From Actinomycetota bacterium (GTDB lineage: Bacteria; Actinomycetota; Actinomycetes; Mycobacteriales; Micromonosporaceae), in the NCBI GenBank assembly GCA_005885555.1, contig VAWN01000023.1, positions 115,610 to 179,609 on the forward strand: a stretch of DNA of 64,000 nt, written 5' to 3'. Positions 27,195 through 36,145 of the stretch are shown piece by piece (position 1 is the first letter of the stretch; each line of letters opens with the position of its first letter). Made by a program: the position numbers and the translations under genes. The notes below the pieces were generated by a model, which made no database searches, was not told where the DNA came from, and saw nothing but the letters and a program-made list of their open reading frames with translations.

Positions 27195-28541
27195 GTGCTG
27201 AACCGCGTCGACCTGCGCATACCCGCCCGCCCCGCGCTGACGGACGACGCTGCCCTGCGCCGCCTGCTGCCCCGCGCGGGGCTGGACGTGTCGGCGGCGA
27301 TCGAGCAGGTCCGGCCGACCGTCGAGGCGGTCCGCGAGCGCGGCGCACCGGCGGTGGTCGAGGCGACCGCGCGGTTCGACGGGGTCACCCCTCCGTCCCT
27401 GCGCGTGCCGGCCGCCGCGATCGCCGCGGCCGGCGAGGCGCTCGACCCGGCGGTGCGGGCCGCGCTGGGCATCGCGATCGAGCGGGCCCGCCTGGTCCAC
27501 GGCGCGCAGCGGCGCACCGACGTCACCACCGAGGTGGTACCCGGAGGTACCGTGACCCAGCGCTGGCGCCCCGTCGCCCGGGTCGGCCTCTACGTGCCCG
27601 GCGGACTGGCGGTGTACCCGTCCAGCGTGGTCATGAACGTGGTACCCGCCCAGGTCGCCGGCGTCGAATCGATCGCGGTGACCAGCCCGCCGCAGAAGCA
27701 GACCGGCCTGCCCGACCCGTACGTGCTCGCCGCCTGCGCGCTGCTCGGCGTCGACGAGGTGTACGCGGTCGGTGGCGCGCAGGCGATCGCGATGTTCGCC
27801 TACGGTTTCTCGGCCGGCTCCGGCGGGCCGGGCGAAGAGTCGTGTCCATCGGTCGACGTCATCACGGGGCCGGGCAACGTGTGGGTGACCGCGGCCAAGC
27901 GGCTGGTCCGCGGCGTGGTCGGCATCGACGCCGAGGCCGGCCCGACCGAGATCGCGGTCCTCGCCGACGACACCGCCGATCCCCGGCACGTCGCCGCCGA
28001 CCTGATCAGCCAGGCCGAGCACGACCCGCTCGCGGCCAGCATCCTGGTCACCACGTCCGAGGCGCTGCTCGACGCCGTCGAGGTGGAGCTGACCCGGCAG
28101 GTCGCGGCGACCAAGCACACCGAGCGGATCACCACGGCGCTGACCGGGCCGCAGTCCGGCGTGGTACTCGTCGACGACCTCGACGCCGCCCTGCGCGTGG
28201 TGGACGCCTACGGCGCCGAACACCTGGAGATCCAGACCCGCGACGCCCGTACCGTCGCCGAGCGGGTACGCAGCGCCGGTGCCATCTTCGTCGGGCCGTG
28301 GTCGCCGGTGTCGCTGGGCGACTACTGCGCCGGTTCCAACCACGTGCTGCCGACCGGTGGGTGCGCGCGGCACTCGTCGGGGCTGTCGGTGCAGACGTTC
28401 CTGCGCGGGGTGCAGCTGATCGAGTACGACGAGCCGGCGCTGCGGGATGTCACGCCGCACGTGGTGGCCCTCGCGCACGCCGAGGACCTGCCCGCGCACG
28501 GGCAGGCGCTGACCGCGCGGTTCTCACGGTTCTCATCATGA
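27195..28541 (+). CDS. hisD: Histidinol dehydrogenase HisD
   Basis: HisD carries out the last two steps of histidine synthesis, oxidising histidinol to histidine with NAD and zinc. The 448-residue protein has [19 protein letters not shown] in parts ([15 protein letters not shown]), [14 protein letters not shown], the catalytic GAEHLEIQT, and the zinc-binding end region [10 protein letters not shown]. It leads the operon hisD-C-B-H-x-A-F, with each of the first four genes overlapping the next by four bases. Confidence 0.97.
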   Translation: MLNRVDLRIPARPALTDDAALRRLLPRAGLDVSAAIEQVRPTVEAVRERGAPAVVEATARFDGVTPPSLRVPAAAIAAAGEALDPAVRAALGIAIERARLVHGAQRRTDVTTEVVPGGTVTQRWRPVARVGLYVPGGLAVYPSSVVMNVVPAQVAGVESIAVTSPPQKQTGLPDPYVLAACALLGVDEVYAVGGAQAIAMFAYGFSAGSGGPGEESCPSVDVITGPGNVWVTAAKRLVRGVVGIDAEAGPTEIAVLADDTADPRHVAADLISQAEHDPLAASILVTTSEALLDAVEVELTRQVAATKHTERITTALTGPQSGVVLVDDLDAALRVVDAYGAEHLEIQTRDARTVAERVRSAGAIFVGPWSPVSLGDYCAGSNHVLPTGGCARHSSGLSVQTFLRGVQLIEYDEPALRDVTPHVVALAHAEDLPAHGQALTARFSRFSS

Positions 28542-29599
28542 GCCTGCCGATCCGGGAGGACCTGCGGGGGCTCACGCCGTACGGGGCGCCGCAGCTGGAG
28601 GTCGCGGTACGGCTCAACACCAACGAGAACTCCTACCCGCTGCCCGACGACGTGGTCGACGGGGTCGAGAAGGCGCTCGCCGGAGTGCTGCGCGACCTCA
28701 ACCGGTACCCGGACCGCGACGCGGTGGCGTTGCGTGCCGATCTCGCGGCGTACCTCGGTCACGACCTGAGCGCGGCGCACGTCTGGGCGGCCAACGGCTC
28801 CAACGAGGTGCAGCAGCAGCTGCTGCAGGTGTTCGGCGGGCCGGGGCGCAGCGCGCTCGGGTTCACTCCGGCGTACTCGATGCACCCGCTGCTCGCGGTC
28901 GGCACCGGTACCCGCTGGGTGTCCGGGCGGCGCGACGACTCCTTCGGGCTTTCGGCTTCATCTGTCGCTGAACAGATCGCCGAGCACCGGCCGGACGTCG
29001 TGTTCCTCTGCTCGCCGAACAACCCGACCGGGACGGCGCTGGCACTGTCCATTGTGGAGGCTGCCGTTGCCGCGGCACCCGGCATGGTGGTCGTGGACGA
29101 GGCGTACGCGGAGTTCCGCCGGCCCGGTACCCCGTCGGCGCTGTCCCTGCTGCCCGGCCGGCAGCGGCTCGTGGTGACCCGGACGATGAGCAAGGCGTTC
29201 GCGTTCGCCGGCGCGCGCGTCGGGTACCTGGCGGCGGATCCGGCGGTGGTGGACGCGGTACAGCTCGTGCGGCTGCCGTACCACCTGTCGGCGCTGACCC
29301 AGGCGGCGGCGCGTGCGGCGCTCGCGCACCGCGAGGCACTGCTGGCGACCGTGGAGGCGATCAAGGTACAGCGGGACCGGATCGTCGAAACGCTGCGCGG
29401 GTACGGCCTGATGGTGGCCGACAGCGACGCCAACTTCGTGCTGTTCGGCCGGTTCCCCGACCAGAAGGCGGTGTGGCAGGCGCTGCTCGACCGCGACGTG
29501 CTGGTCCGCGACGTCGGACTGCCCGGCTGGTTGCGGGTCACCGCGGGGACGCCCGACGAGACATCTTCGTTCCTCGATGCAATGCGGGAGTCAACATGA
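28538..29599 (+). CDS. hisC: Histidinol-phosphate aminotransferase HisC
   Basis: HisC is the PLP enzyme that makes L-histidinol phosphate from imidazole acetol phosphate and glutamate. The 353-residue protein has [12 protein letters not shown] near the start, [10 protein letters not shown], and the PLP lysine in [10 protein letters not shown] (Lys219). It overlaps hisD with ATGA and hisB likewise. A TCCA-N3-TGGA element lies inside the gene at 29048-29058. Confidence 0.96.
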   Translation: MSLPIREDLRGLTPYGAPQLEVAVRLNTNENSYPLPDDVVDGVEKALAGVLRDLNRYPDRDAVALRADLAAYLGHDLSAAHVWAANGSNEVQQQLLQVFGGPGRSALGFTPAYSMHPLLAVGTGTRWVSGRRDDSFGLSASSVAEQIAEHRPDVVFLCSPNNPTGTALALSIVEAAVAAAPGMVVVDEAYAEFRRPGTPSALSLLPGRQRLVVTRTMSKAFAFAGARVGYLAADPAVVDAVQLVRLPYHLSALTQAAARAALAHREALLATVEAIKVQRDRIVETLRGYGLMVADSDANFVLFGRFPDQKAVWQALLDRDVLVRDVGLPGWLRVTAGTPDETSSFLDAMREST

Positions 29600-30207
29600 G
29601 TCGGGTCGCACGGGTGGAGCGGGCCACCGGGGAGACGAAGGTACTCGTCGAGCTGGATCTCGACGGCACCGGTACCGCCGACGTCTCGACCGGGGTCGGG
29701 TTCTTCGACCACATGCTCGGCCAGATCGCCAGGCACGGCGCGGTCGACCTGCGCGTGCAGACCGTCGGCGATCTGGAGGTCGACGCGCACCACACCATCG
29801 AGGACACCGCGCTCGCGCTCGGTGCGGCGCTCGCGGAGGCGTTGGGGGACAAGAAGGGCCTGCGCCGCTTCGGGTCGGCGCTGATCCCGCTCGACGAGGT
29901 ACTGGTACGGGCGGCGGTGGACCTGTCCGGCCGGCCGTACGTCGTGCACGACGAGCCGCCGCTCGCGCCGACGATCGGGCCGGTGTACCCGACGTCGATG
30001 ACCCGGCACATCTGGGAGTCGCTCGGCCATTCGGCGCGGATCACGCTGCACGTGTCGGTACTGCGGGCGGCCCGGCCCGGTACCCGACCGGACGCGCACC
30101 ACGTCGTCGAGGCGCAGTTCAAGGCGTTCGCGCGGGCGCTGCGCGAGGCGGCGTCACCGGATCCGCGTTTCTCCGACGTGGTACCCAGTACGAAGGGTGT
30201 GTTGTGA
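29596..30207 (+). CDS. hisB: Imidazoleglycerol-phosphate dehydratase HisB
   Basis: HisB removes water from imidazole glycerol phosphate using two manganese ions. The 203-residue single-domain protein carries the metal motifs [10 protein letters not shown] and [17 protein letters not shown]. It lacks the phosphatase domain of the enterobacterial fusion, as expected in actinobacteria. It overlaps hisC and hisH. Confidence 0.97.
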   Translation: MSRVARVERATGETKVLVELDLDGTGTADVSTGVGFFDHMLGQIARHGAVDLRVQTVGDLEVDAHHTIEDTALALGAALAEALGDKKGLRRFGSALIPLDEVLVRAAVDLSGRPYVVHDEPPLAPTIGPVYPTSMTRHIWESLGHSARITLHVSVLRAARPGTRPDAHHVVEAQFKAFARALREAASPDPRFSDVVPSTKGVL

Positions 30208-30815
30208 GCCCTTCCGTTGTCGTGCTGGACTACGGTTCGGGCAACCTGCGCTCGGCCGAGCGGGCGCTGGCACGGGCCGGTGCCGACGTTTCCGTGACGC
30301 CGGACCTCGACGCCGCCGGTTCGGCGGACGGTCTGGTCGTCCCCGGCGTGGGCGCCTATGCGGCGTGCATGGCCGGGATCGAGGCGCTGCGCGCCGGGCC
30401 GGTCATCGCCGCCCGGGTCGCCGCGGGCGCTGCGGTACTCGGGATCTGCGTGGGTATGCAGGTGCTCTTCGAGTACGGCGAGGAGCACGGCGTGGTGACC
30501 AAGGGCCTCGGCCTGCTGCCGGGTGCGGTGACCCGGCTGGCGGCGCAACGGGTACCGCACATGGGCTGGAACACCGTCGCGGCCCCGGACGGATCACGGC
30601 TGTTCGCCGGGCTGCCGGCCGATGCCCGGTTCTACTTCGTCCACTCGTACGCCGCGACGCCGGCCGAGGGCCAGGGGCTCGTCGCGCTGACCGGGCACGG
30701 GGCACCGTTCGTGGCGGCCGTGGAGCGGGGAACCCTTGCGGCGACCCAGTTCCACCCGGAGAAGTCGGGCGATGCCGGTGCCGTGCTGCTGCACAACTGG
30801 GTACGACAGCTGTGA
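30204..30815 (+). CDS. hisH: Imidazole glycerol phosphate synthase, glutaminase HisH
   Basis: HisH releases ammonia from glutamine for HisF. The 203-residue class I amidotransferase has the nucleophile Cys82 in GICVGMQ and the His184/Glu186 pair in FHPEKSG. GTG 30204 overlaps the hisB TGA. Its stop is followed by a repeat element and a small gene of unknown role, so hisH and hisF are separated by two genes. Confidence 0.96.
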   Translation: MSPSVVVLDYGSGNLRSAERALARAGADVSVTPDLDAAGSADGLVVPGVGAYAACMAGIEALRAGPVIAARVAAGAAVLGICVGMQVLFEYGEEHGVVTKGLGLLPGAVTRLAAQRVPHMGWNTVAAPDGSRLFAGLPADARFYFVHSYAATPAEGQGLVALTGHGAPFVAAVERGTLAATQFHPEKSGDAGAVLLHNWVRQL

Positions 30816-30850
30816 GCGCACCAGAGCGCATCGCGAAGCGAGCCGGGGGC
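30813..30850 (+). repeat. Intergenic repeat between hisH and the small membrane gene
   Basis: The segment from the hisH stop reads GTGAGCGCACCAGAGCGC then ATCGCGAAGCGAGCCGGGGG. It aligns well with the element before murC (GCGCACCACAGCGCCTCGCG, then GAGCGAACCAGG). A shorter relative, GAGCGGAGCGACCCGGAGG, lies at 31912-31930 before hisF. These elements end in purine-rich stretches that can serve as ribosome-binding sites. Confidence 0.6.
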
Positions 30851-30854
30851 CGCT

Positions 30855-31175
30855 GTGAGTAAGGAGCGGGCGCTGCGGCGGGCGGCCCGGGAGGCGCAGG
30901 CGCAGCGGTCACGGGTACGCCGGGAGCGGCTCGATCGGCGTCGCGCCGCGCGGCGGGCGCTGGTGCGCCGGCTCACCCCGCGCCGCGGGCACACCGGCCG
31001 GCTCTACGCCCGGCGCCGGGTCGCCGAACGGATCGCCATCGGCCTGGGTGGCGTGCTCGCCATCGGCTTCGTCTGGTGGCAGTTCGAGGACCTGGCCACC
31101 CGGCTGGCGCTGACCATCGTCGTCGCGGTCGCCGCACCGGCCGCGGTCGTCCTGACGTTCGACCGGCGTACCTGA
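30855..31175 (+). CDS. Small basic membrane protein inside the his operon
   Basis: I do not recognise a family. The 106-residue protein has a very Arg-rich N-terminal half (about 55 residues with RRAAREAQAQRSRVRRERL) followed by two hydrophobic helices (about 60-75 and 83-100) and a short end. Arg-rich N-terminus plus helices suggests a membrane protein with a nucleic-acid- or lipid-binding cytoplasmic arm. It lies between hisH and priA on the same strand, so it is very likely cotranscribed. GTG 30855 is preceded by the repeat end, which gives a weak GGGGG ribosome-binding site. Confidence 0.65.
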   Translation: MSKERALRRAAREAQAQRSRVRRERLDRRRAARRALVRRLTPRRGHTGRLYARRRVAERIAIGLGGVLAIGFVWWQFEDLATRLALTIVVAVAAPAAVVLTFDRRT

Positions 31176-31193
31176 ACCCGCAACGGAGGATCC

Positions 31194-31913
31194 ATGCTCA
31201 CCCTGCTTCCCGCCGTGGACGTCGCCGACGGTCAGGCGGTCCGCCTGGTCCAGGGCGCGGCCGGCAGCGAGACCGGCTACGGCGACCCGCTGGAGGCGGC
31301 ACTGGCCTGGCAGCGGGACGGCGCCTCCTGGGTACATCTGGTGGACCTCGACGCGGCGTTCGGTCGCGGTACCAACGCCGGGCTGCTCCGCGATGTGGTC
31401 GGGCGCCTGGACGTCAACGTGGAGCTGTCCGGCGGGATCCGCGACGACGCGTCGTTGCGTGCGGCGCTGGCGACCGGTGCCGCCCGGGTGAACATCGGTA
31501 CCGCGGCGCTGGAGGACCCGCAGTGGTGCGACCGGGTCGTCGGGGAGTACGGCGACCGGGTCGCGATCGGGCTGGACGTGCGCGGCCGGACGCTCGCCGC
31601 CCGGGGCTGGACGCGGGAGGGCGGCGACCTGTTCGAGGTGCTGGCCCGGCTGGACAAGGCCGGGTGCGCGCGGTACGTGGTGACCGACATCCTCAAGGAC
31701 GGCACGATGCGCGGGCCGAACCTGGCGCTGCTGCGCGAGGTCTGCGCGCACACCGACGCGCCGGTCATCGCGTCCGGCGGAGTGTCCACATTGGACGATC
31801 TGCGCGCGCTGAAGTCGCTGGAGCACGACGGCGTGGAGGGGGTCATCACCGGGAAGGCGCTGTACGCCGGCGCGTTCACCGTCGCGCAGGCCCTGGCGGT
31901 ACTGGAATCATGA
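31194..31913 (+). CDS. priA: Phosphoribosyl isomerase PriA (HisA/TrpF dual)
   Basis: PriA is the actinobacterial HisA that also performs the TrpF step, isomerising both ProFAR and PRA. The 239-residue TIM barrel has the catalytic base Asp9 ([10 protein letters not shown]) and acid Asp169 (DILKDGT). Residues that go with dual use in mycobacterial PriA are present: Arg17, and RGW(137-139). The window has trpE, trpC, trpB and trpA but no trpF, which agrees with this assignment. ATG 31194 has GGAGG 5 bases upstream. A TCCA-N3-TGGA element is at 31785. Confidence 0.93.
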   Translation: MLTLLPAVDVADGQAVRLVQGAAGSETGYGDPLEAALAWQRDGASWVHLVDLDAAFGRGTNAGLLRDVVGRLDVNVELSGGIRDDASLRAALATGAARVNIGTAALEDPQWCDRVVGEYGDRVAIGLDVRGRTLAARGWTREGGDLFEVLARLDKAGCARYVVTDILKDGTMRGPNLALLREVCAHTDAPVIASGGVSTLDDLRALKSLEHDGVEGVITGKALYAGAFTVAQALAVLES

Positions 31914-31935
31914 GCGGAGCGACCCGGAGGATTGC

Positions 31936-32697
31936 ATGACCGTTGCCGTGCGGGTGATTCCGTGCCTCGACGTCGACGCGGGACGGGTGGTCAAGGGGGT
32001 CAACTTCGTCGACCTGCGCGACGCCGGCGATCCCGTGGAACTGGCCGCCGCCTACGATGCGGCCGGTGCCGACGAGTTGACGTTCCTCGACGTGACCGCG
32101 TCGTCGGACGACCGGGGCACGATGCTCGACGTGGTACGGCGCACCGCCGAGTCGGTGTTCATCCCGCTGACCGTCGGCGGGGGAGTGCGCTCGGTGTCCG
32201 ATGTGGACACTCTGCTGCGCGCCGGTGCCGACAAGGTCGGGGTGAACACCGCGGCGATCGCCCGGCCGGCGCTGATCGGTGAGATCGCCGAACGGTTCGG
32301 CCGGCAGGTGCTGGTGCTGTCGCTGGACGTGCGGCGGGCCGCGGGTACCCCGAGCGGGTTCGAGGTGACGACGCACGGCGGCCGGCGCGGGGCCGGGCTG
32401 GACGCGGTCGAGTGGGCGGCACACGGTGCGGAACTCGGCGCCGGGGAGATCCTGCTCAACTCGATGGACGCCGACGGCACCAGGGACGGGTTCGACGTGG
32501 AGCTGATCCGGGCGGTACGGGCCGTCGTGGAGGTACCCGTCATCGCGTCGGGCGGCGCCGGTGCGGTGGCCGACTTCCCGCTGGCCGTTGCCGCGGGCGC
32601 CGACGCGGTACTGGCCGCGAGCGTGTTCCACTTCGGCGAGCTGACCATCGGCGAGGTCAAGGAGGCGCTGCGCGAGGCGGGTCACCCGGTGCGCTGA
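31936..32697 (+). CDS. hisF: Imidazole glycerol phosphate synthase, cyclase HisF
   Basis: HisF is the cyclase that, with HisH, forms imidazole glycerol phosphate and AICAR. The 253-residue TIM barrel has the catalytic Asp12 in [16 protein letters not shown] and a second in LSLDVRRA. Phosphate motifs GGGVRS and SGGAG are intact. It ends this his operon; hisI lies about 24 kb away at 56394, and hisG/hisE are not in the window. ATG 31936 follows a CCGGAGG site. Confidence 0.97.
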   Translation: MTVAVRVIPCLDVDAGRVVKGVNFVDLRDAGDPVELAAAYDAAGADELTFLDVTASSDDRGTMLDVVRRTAESVFIPLTVGGGVRSVSDVDTLLRAGADKVGVNTAAIARPALIGEIAERFGRQVLVLSLDVRRAAGTPSGFEVTTHGGRRGAGLDAVEWAAHGAELGAGEILLNSMDADGTRDGFDVELIRAVRAVVEVPVIASGGAGAVADFPLAVAAGADAVLAASVFHFGELTIGEVKEALREAGHPVR

Positions 32698-32708
32698 ACT
32701 CGCGCGGG

Positions 32709-32714
32709 TATGCT
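32709..32714 (+). promoter_or_regulatory. -10 element of a leaderless promoter for the GT-C-like gene
   Basis: TATGCT lies 8 bases before ATG 32723, directly after the hisF stop at 32697. It indicates a separate leaderless transcript. Confidence 0.5.
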
Positions 32715-32722
32715 GCGTCGCG

Positions 32723-34615
32723 ATGACCGCCTGGTTCGCGCTGCTGCCGGTGCTGACGCTGGTCTTCGGGAGCGTCGCGGCGTACCCGGCCGGCGCGTCG
32801 ACGGCTGCACTCCGGCTGGCGCTGATGCGCGGTGCCCTGGCGGTCGGCGCGTTCGGGGTACTGGCCACCGAGGCGCTGTCCGCACTGCACGCGTTGACGC
32901 CGGCGGCGGTACGGGCGGCGTGGACGCTCGCCGTGGTGGTGGCCGGATCGCTGGCGCTGCGGCGGTTGCGGCCGGCGCCGCCGGCCCGGCTCGGCTGGCC
33001 GGCGTGGCTGCTCGTCGGCGGGCTCGCGGCGCTGGTCCTCGCCGAGCTCGTCGTGGCCCTGGTCGCCGCGCCCAACAACGCCGACTCGCTGAGCTACCAC
33101 CTGCCGCGCATCGAGAACTGGGCGCAGAACCGGTCGGTCGAGCTCTACCCGACGAGCATCCACCGCCAGGCCGGCATCTCGCCCGGTGCCGAGTACCTGC
33201 TGCTGCACCTGCGGCTGCTGGCCGGGTTCGAGGAGTTCACCAACGTGCTGCAGTGGGCCGCCGCGCTCGGCTGCGCGGTGGTGGTGTCGCGGATCGCCGC
33301 GCGGCTCGGCGCCGGGCGGTCCGGGCAGCTGATCGCGGCGGCGACGGTACTCACCGCGCCGATGGTGGCGCTGGAGGCGACGAGTACCCAGACCGACCTG
33401 GTCGTCGCGTTCTGGGTGGCGTGCGGCGCGTCGCTCGCGCTGGACGGCGGGCGGGTCTGGTGGCTGGCGCTCGCGACCGGGCTGACCGCGGTGACGAAGA
33501 TCAACGGGTTGGCGGTACTGGCGCCGTTCCTCGCGATCTGGCTGGCCGGCCAGGTGCGGATGGCCGGCCAGGTGCGGCGGTGGCCGCTGCTGCTCGGCCG
33601 CTGTGCGGCGCTCGCCGTCACCGCCGCGCTGCTGGCCGGACCGTTCGTCGTCCGTGCTGACCGGGAGTGGGGCGGCCTCACCGGGGATCCCGGCGTGACC
33701 GCGATCGCGCTGCCACGCCACGACCCGGCCGCCGTCGCGGTCAACGGCGCGCGGATCGCGGCCACGGTGCTCGCCACCACCTCCGCGACGGTGAACTCCG
33801 GGATGGTACGGGCGGTCGACGGTTTCGGGGATCTGCTCGGCGTGCGGGCCGACGATCAGACGCTCGTCTTCGGTGCCGCGCGGTTCGACTCCGTCGCGCT
33901 GCCGTACCCGGACGAAGACCATGCGGCGTACCCGATCCAGGCGCTCGCGGTGCTGCTCGCGATCGGGTACGGGCTGGTGAGCCGGGGCAGCGGACCCGCG
34001 CGCGCGTATGCCGGGGCGGCCGGGGTCAGCCTCGTGCTGACCGCCGCGCTCATCGCCTGGCAGCCGTGGGTCAACCGGCTGATTCTGCCCACGTTCGTGG
34101 CCGCGGTACCGCTGGTCGGCTGGGCGGCCGGCCGTGTGGTGTCGCGCCGGGCGGGTGCGGTACTCGTGGCGGCCGTGCTCGTGCTCGCCGGTACCCGGGC
34201 GGCGTACACGGTGTGGGCCGGGCAGCCGCGCCCGCTGGGTACCGCCAACTCGGTGCTCGTGGTGAGCCGGGAGCACGACCGGTACGTGCGCGCGCGCGAT
34301 GACGAGGTGCCGTACCAGCTTGCCGCGCAACGGATCGCGGCCAGTGGAGCGCGCCGGGTCGGGCTGCTGCAGAGCAGCGTCGGGCTGGAGTACGCGTGGT
34401 GGGTGGAACTGCGCCGGGCCGGCCTTGCGCCGACCATCGTGAGCCTGGACTCCGCGCTGCCGAAGCATCCTGCCCCGGGCATCGGTACCGTCGACGCCGC
34501 CGTCTGCACCCTCGACGCGGCCGACTGCGCGCGGCACGCACCGGCGCGCTGGACGGTCGTCGAGTACCCCGGCGTCAGCGTGCTGCTGTCGCCCGGTGCG
34601 GCCCGCCGCGGCTGA
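32723..34615 (+). CDS. GT-C-like polytopic glycosyltransferase
   Basis: The 630-residue protein has about ten to twelve hydrophobic segments and a first large loop with NNADSLSYHLPRIENWAQN, a pattern seen in membrane glycosyltransferases of the GT-C/GT39-like type that use polyprenyl-phosphate sugars. A soluble C-terminal part of about 120 residues (RYVRARDDEVPYQLAAQRI onward) lies outside. Donor and acceptor are unknown. Residues coded by 33543-33577 include a six-residue tandem duplication (AGQVRM then AGQVRR). No partner enzymes flank it; the next gene is a GH20 enzyme. Confidence 0.7.
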   Translation: MTAWFALLPVLTLVFGSVAAYPAGASTAALRLALMRGALAVGAFGVLATEALSALHALTPAAVRAAWTLAVVVAGSLALRRLRPAPPARLGWPAWLLVGGLAALVLAELVVALVAAPNNADSLSYHLPRIENWAQNRSVELYPTSIHRQAGISPGAEYLLLHLRLLAGFEEFTNVLQWAAALGCAVVVSRIAARLGAGRSGQLIAAATVLTAPMVALEATSTQTDLVVAFWVACGASLALDGGRVWWLALATGLTAVTKINGLAVLAPFLAIWLAGQVRMAGQVRRWPLLLGRCAALAVTAALLAGPFVVRADREWGGLTGDPGVTAIALPRHDPAAVAVNGARIAATVLATTSATVNSGMVRAVDGFGDLLGVRADDQTLVFGAARFDSVALPYPDEDHAAYPIQALAVLLAIGYGLVSRGSGPARAYAGAAGVSLVLTAALIAWQPWVNRLILPTFVAAVPLVGWAAGRVVSRRAGAVLVAAVLVLAGTRAAYTVWAGQPRPLGTANSVLVVSREHDRYVRARDDEVPYQLAAQRIAASGARRVGLLQSSVGLEYAWWVELRRAGLAPTIVSLDSALPKHPAPGIGTVDAAVCTLDAADCARHAPARWTVVEYPGVSVLLSPGAARRG

Positions 34616-34633
34616 CCCGCTCCGCAGGTGCCG

Positions 34634-34639
34634 TACGCT
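34634..34639 (+). promoter_or_regulatory. -10 element of a leaderless GH20 promoter
   Basis: TACGCT lies 6 bases before ATG 34646 with no ribosome-binding site between. It decides the start against the ATG at 34628. Confidence 0.5.
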
Positions 34640-34645
34640 GGCCGG

Positions 34646-36145
34646 ATGCCGGCTCTGCTGCCTCAGCCGACCTCGCTGGTACCCCGTGCGGGGCAGTTCG
34701 TCCTGTCCGCCGGCACCGGCCTGACCGCCCCGCCGGCCGTGGCCGACCTGGTGCGCGAACTGCTCGGCCCGGCAACGGGATTCGGGTTCCCGCCCGGCCC
34801 GGACATCGTGCTCGAAGTCGTCGACGAGCCGGCCCTCGGCACCGAGGGGTACCGGCTGGCGGTGACCCCGGAGCGGATCGCGGCGGCCGGCACCGAGGCC
34901 GGGCTGCGCTGGGCGGTGCAGACGGTGCGGCAGCTGCTGCCCGTGGCGGCGTACGGCACCGCGGCGCAGGGTGACGCACGCTGGGCGGTGCCGTGCGTCG
35001 ACATCGTGGACGTGCCGCGGTACGCCTGGCGCGGCTGCCTGTTCGACGTGGCGCGCTGGTGCCACCCGGTCGGGTTCCTGCGCCGGTTCGTCGACCTGAT
35101 GGCGCTGCACAAGCTCAACACGCTGCACCTGCACCTGACCGACGACCAGGGCTGGCGGTTCGAGGTGCGGCGGTACCCGCGGCTGACCGGGGTCGGCGGG
35201 TGGCGCCGGGAGTCCGCGGCGGGACACGCCCGGGAGGACCGCTTCGACGGGGTACCGCACGGCGGCTTCTACACCCAGGAGGAGCTGCGCGACCTGGTGG
35301 CCTACGCGGCGCGGCGGGGCGTGCGGATCATGCCCGAGATCGACGTGCCCGGACACATGCAGGCCGCCATCGCCGCCTACCCGGAGCTGGGCAACGAGCC
35401 GGGTACCCCGGTCGAGGTGCGCACCGCGTGGGGCATCTCCAGCCGCATCCTCAACGTGGCCGAGTCCACGGTCACCTTCGTCACCGACGTGCTCGACGAG
35501 CTGGTCGACGTGTTCCCGTTCGGTTACGTGCATCTGGGCGGGGACGAGGTACCCCCGGACGAGTGGCTGGCGAGCCCCGCGGCGCGGGACCGGGCGGCGG
35601 CGGCCGGACTGTCCACAGTAGAGGGTCTGCTCGGCTGGTGGGCCCGGCGGCTCGCCGGCCAGCTCGCCGGGCACGGCCGGAGGGCGGCGTTCTGGGACGA
35701 ACTGCTCGACCACGGCGCACCGGCCGGGTCGCTCATCTTCGCCTGGCGCGACGCCGGCAAGGTCACCGCGGCGCAGGCGGCCGGGCACGACGTCGTCGCG
35801 GTACCGCAGCCGTACCTGTACCTCGACTGGGCGGAGACCGACGCGCCCGACGAGCCGCTGGCCATCCACGCCCCGCTACCGCTGGCGAAGGTCTACGGGT
35901 ACCAACCCGGTGGCGTGTACGGCGTGCAGGGCCAGCTGTGGTCGGAGTACCTGCCGACGGCGGAGCTGGTCGAGTGGCGGGCGTACCCGCGGCTGGCCGC
36001 GGTGGCGGAGGTCGGCTGGACGGACCCGCAGCCGCGCGACTTCGCGCAGTTCCGCGGCCGGCTCGCCGCGCACCTCGCACGGCTGGACGTGCTGAAGGTG
36101 AACTACCGCCCGCTGGACGGACCGGACCCGCTCAGCGGGGCTTGA
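34646..36145 (+). CDS. Family GH20 beta-N-acetylhexosaminidase
   Basis: The enzyme removes terminal beta-linked GlcNAc or GalNAc. The 499-residue protein has an N-terminal GH20b-type domain (about 1-125), then the TIM barrel from YAWRGCLFDVARWCHP. The catalytic Asp-Glu pair is in HLGGDE (296-301, Asp300 and Glu301). The motifs LHLHLTDDQGWR and DVPGHMQAA are intact. I see no signal peptide, so it probably acts in the cytoplasm on imported chito-oligosaccharides or on recycled wall sugars. Its 3' end overlaps that of convergent lysX by 14 bases. Confidence 0.93.
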   Translation: MPALLPQPTSLVPRAGQFVLSAGTGLTAPPAVADLVRELLGPATGFGFPPGPDIVLEVVDEPALGTEGYRLAVTPERIAAAGTEAGLRWAVQTVRQLLPVAAYGTAAQGDARWAVPCVDIVDVPRYAWRGCLFDVARWCHPVGFLRRFVDLMALHKLNTLHLHLTDDQGWRFEVRRYPRLTGVGGWRRESAAGHAREDRFDGVPHGGFYTQEELRDLVAYAARRGVRIMPEIDVPGHMQAAIAAYPELGNEPGTPVEVRTAWGISSRILNVAESTVTFVTDVLDELVDVFPFGYVHLGGDEVPPDEWLASPAARDRAAAAGLSTVEGLLGWWARRLAGQLAGHGRRAAFWDELLDHGAPAGSLIFAWRDAGKVTAAQAAGHDVVAVPQPYLYLDWAETDAPDEPLAIHAPLPLAKVYGYQPGGVYGVQGQLWSEYLPTAELVEWRAYPRLAAVAEVGWTDPQPRDFAQFRGRLAAHLARLDVLKVNYRPLDGPDPLSGA

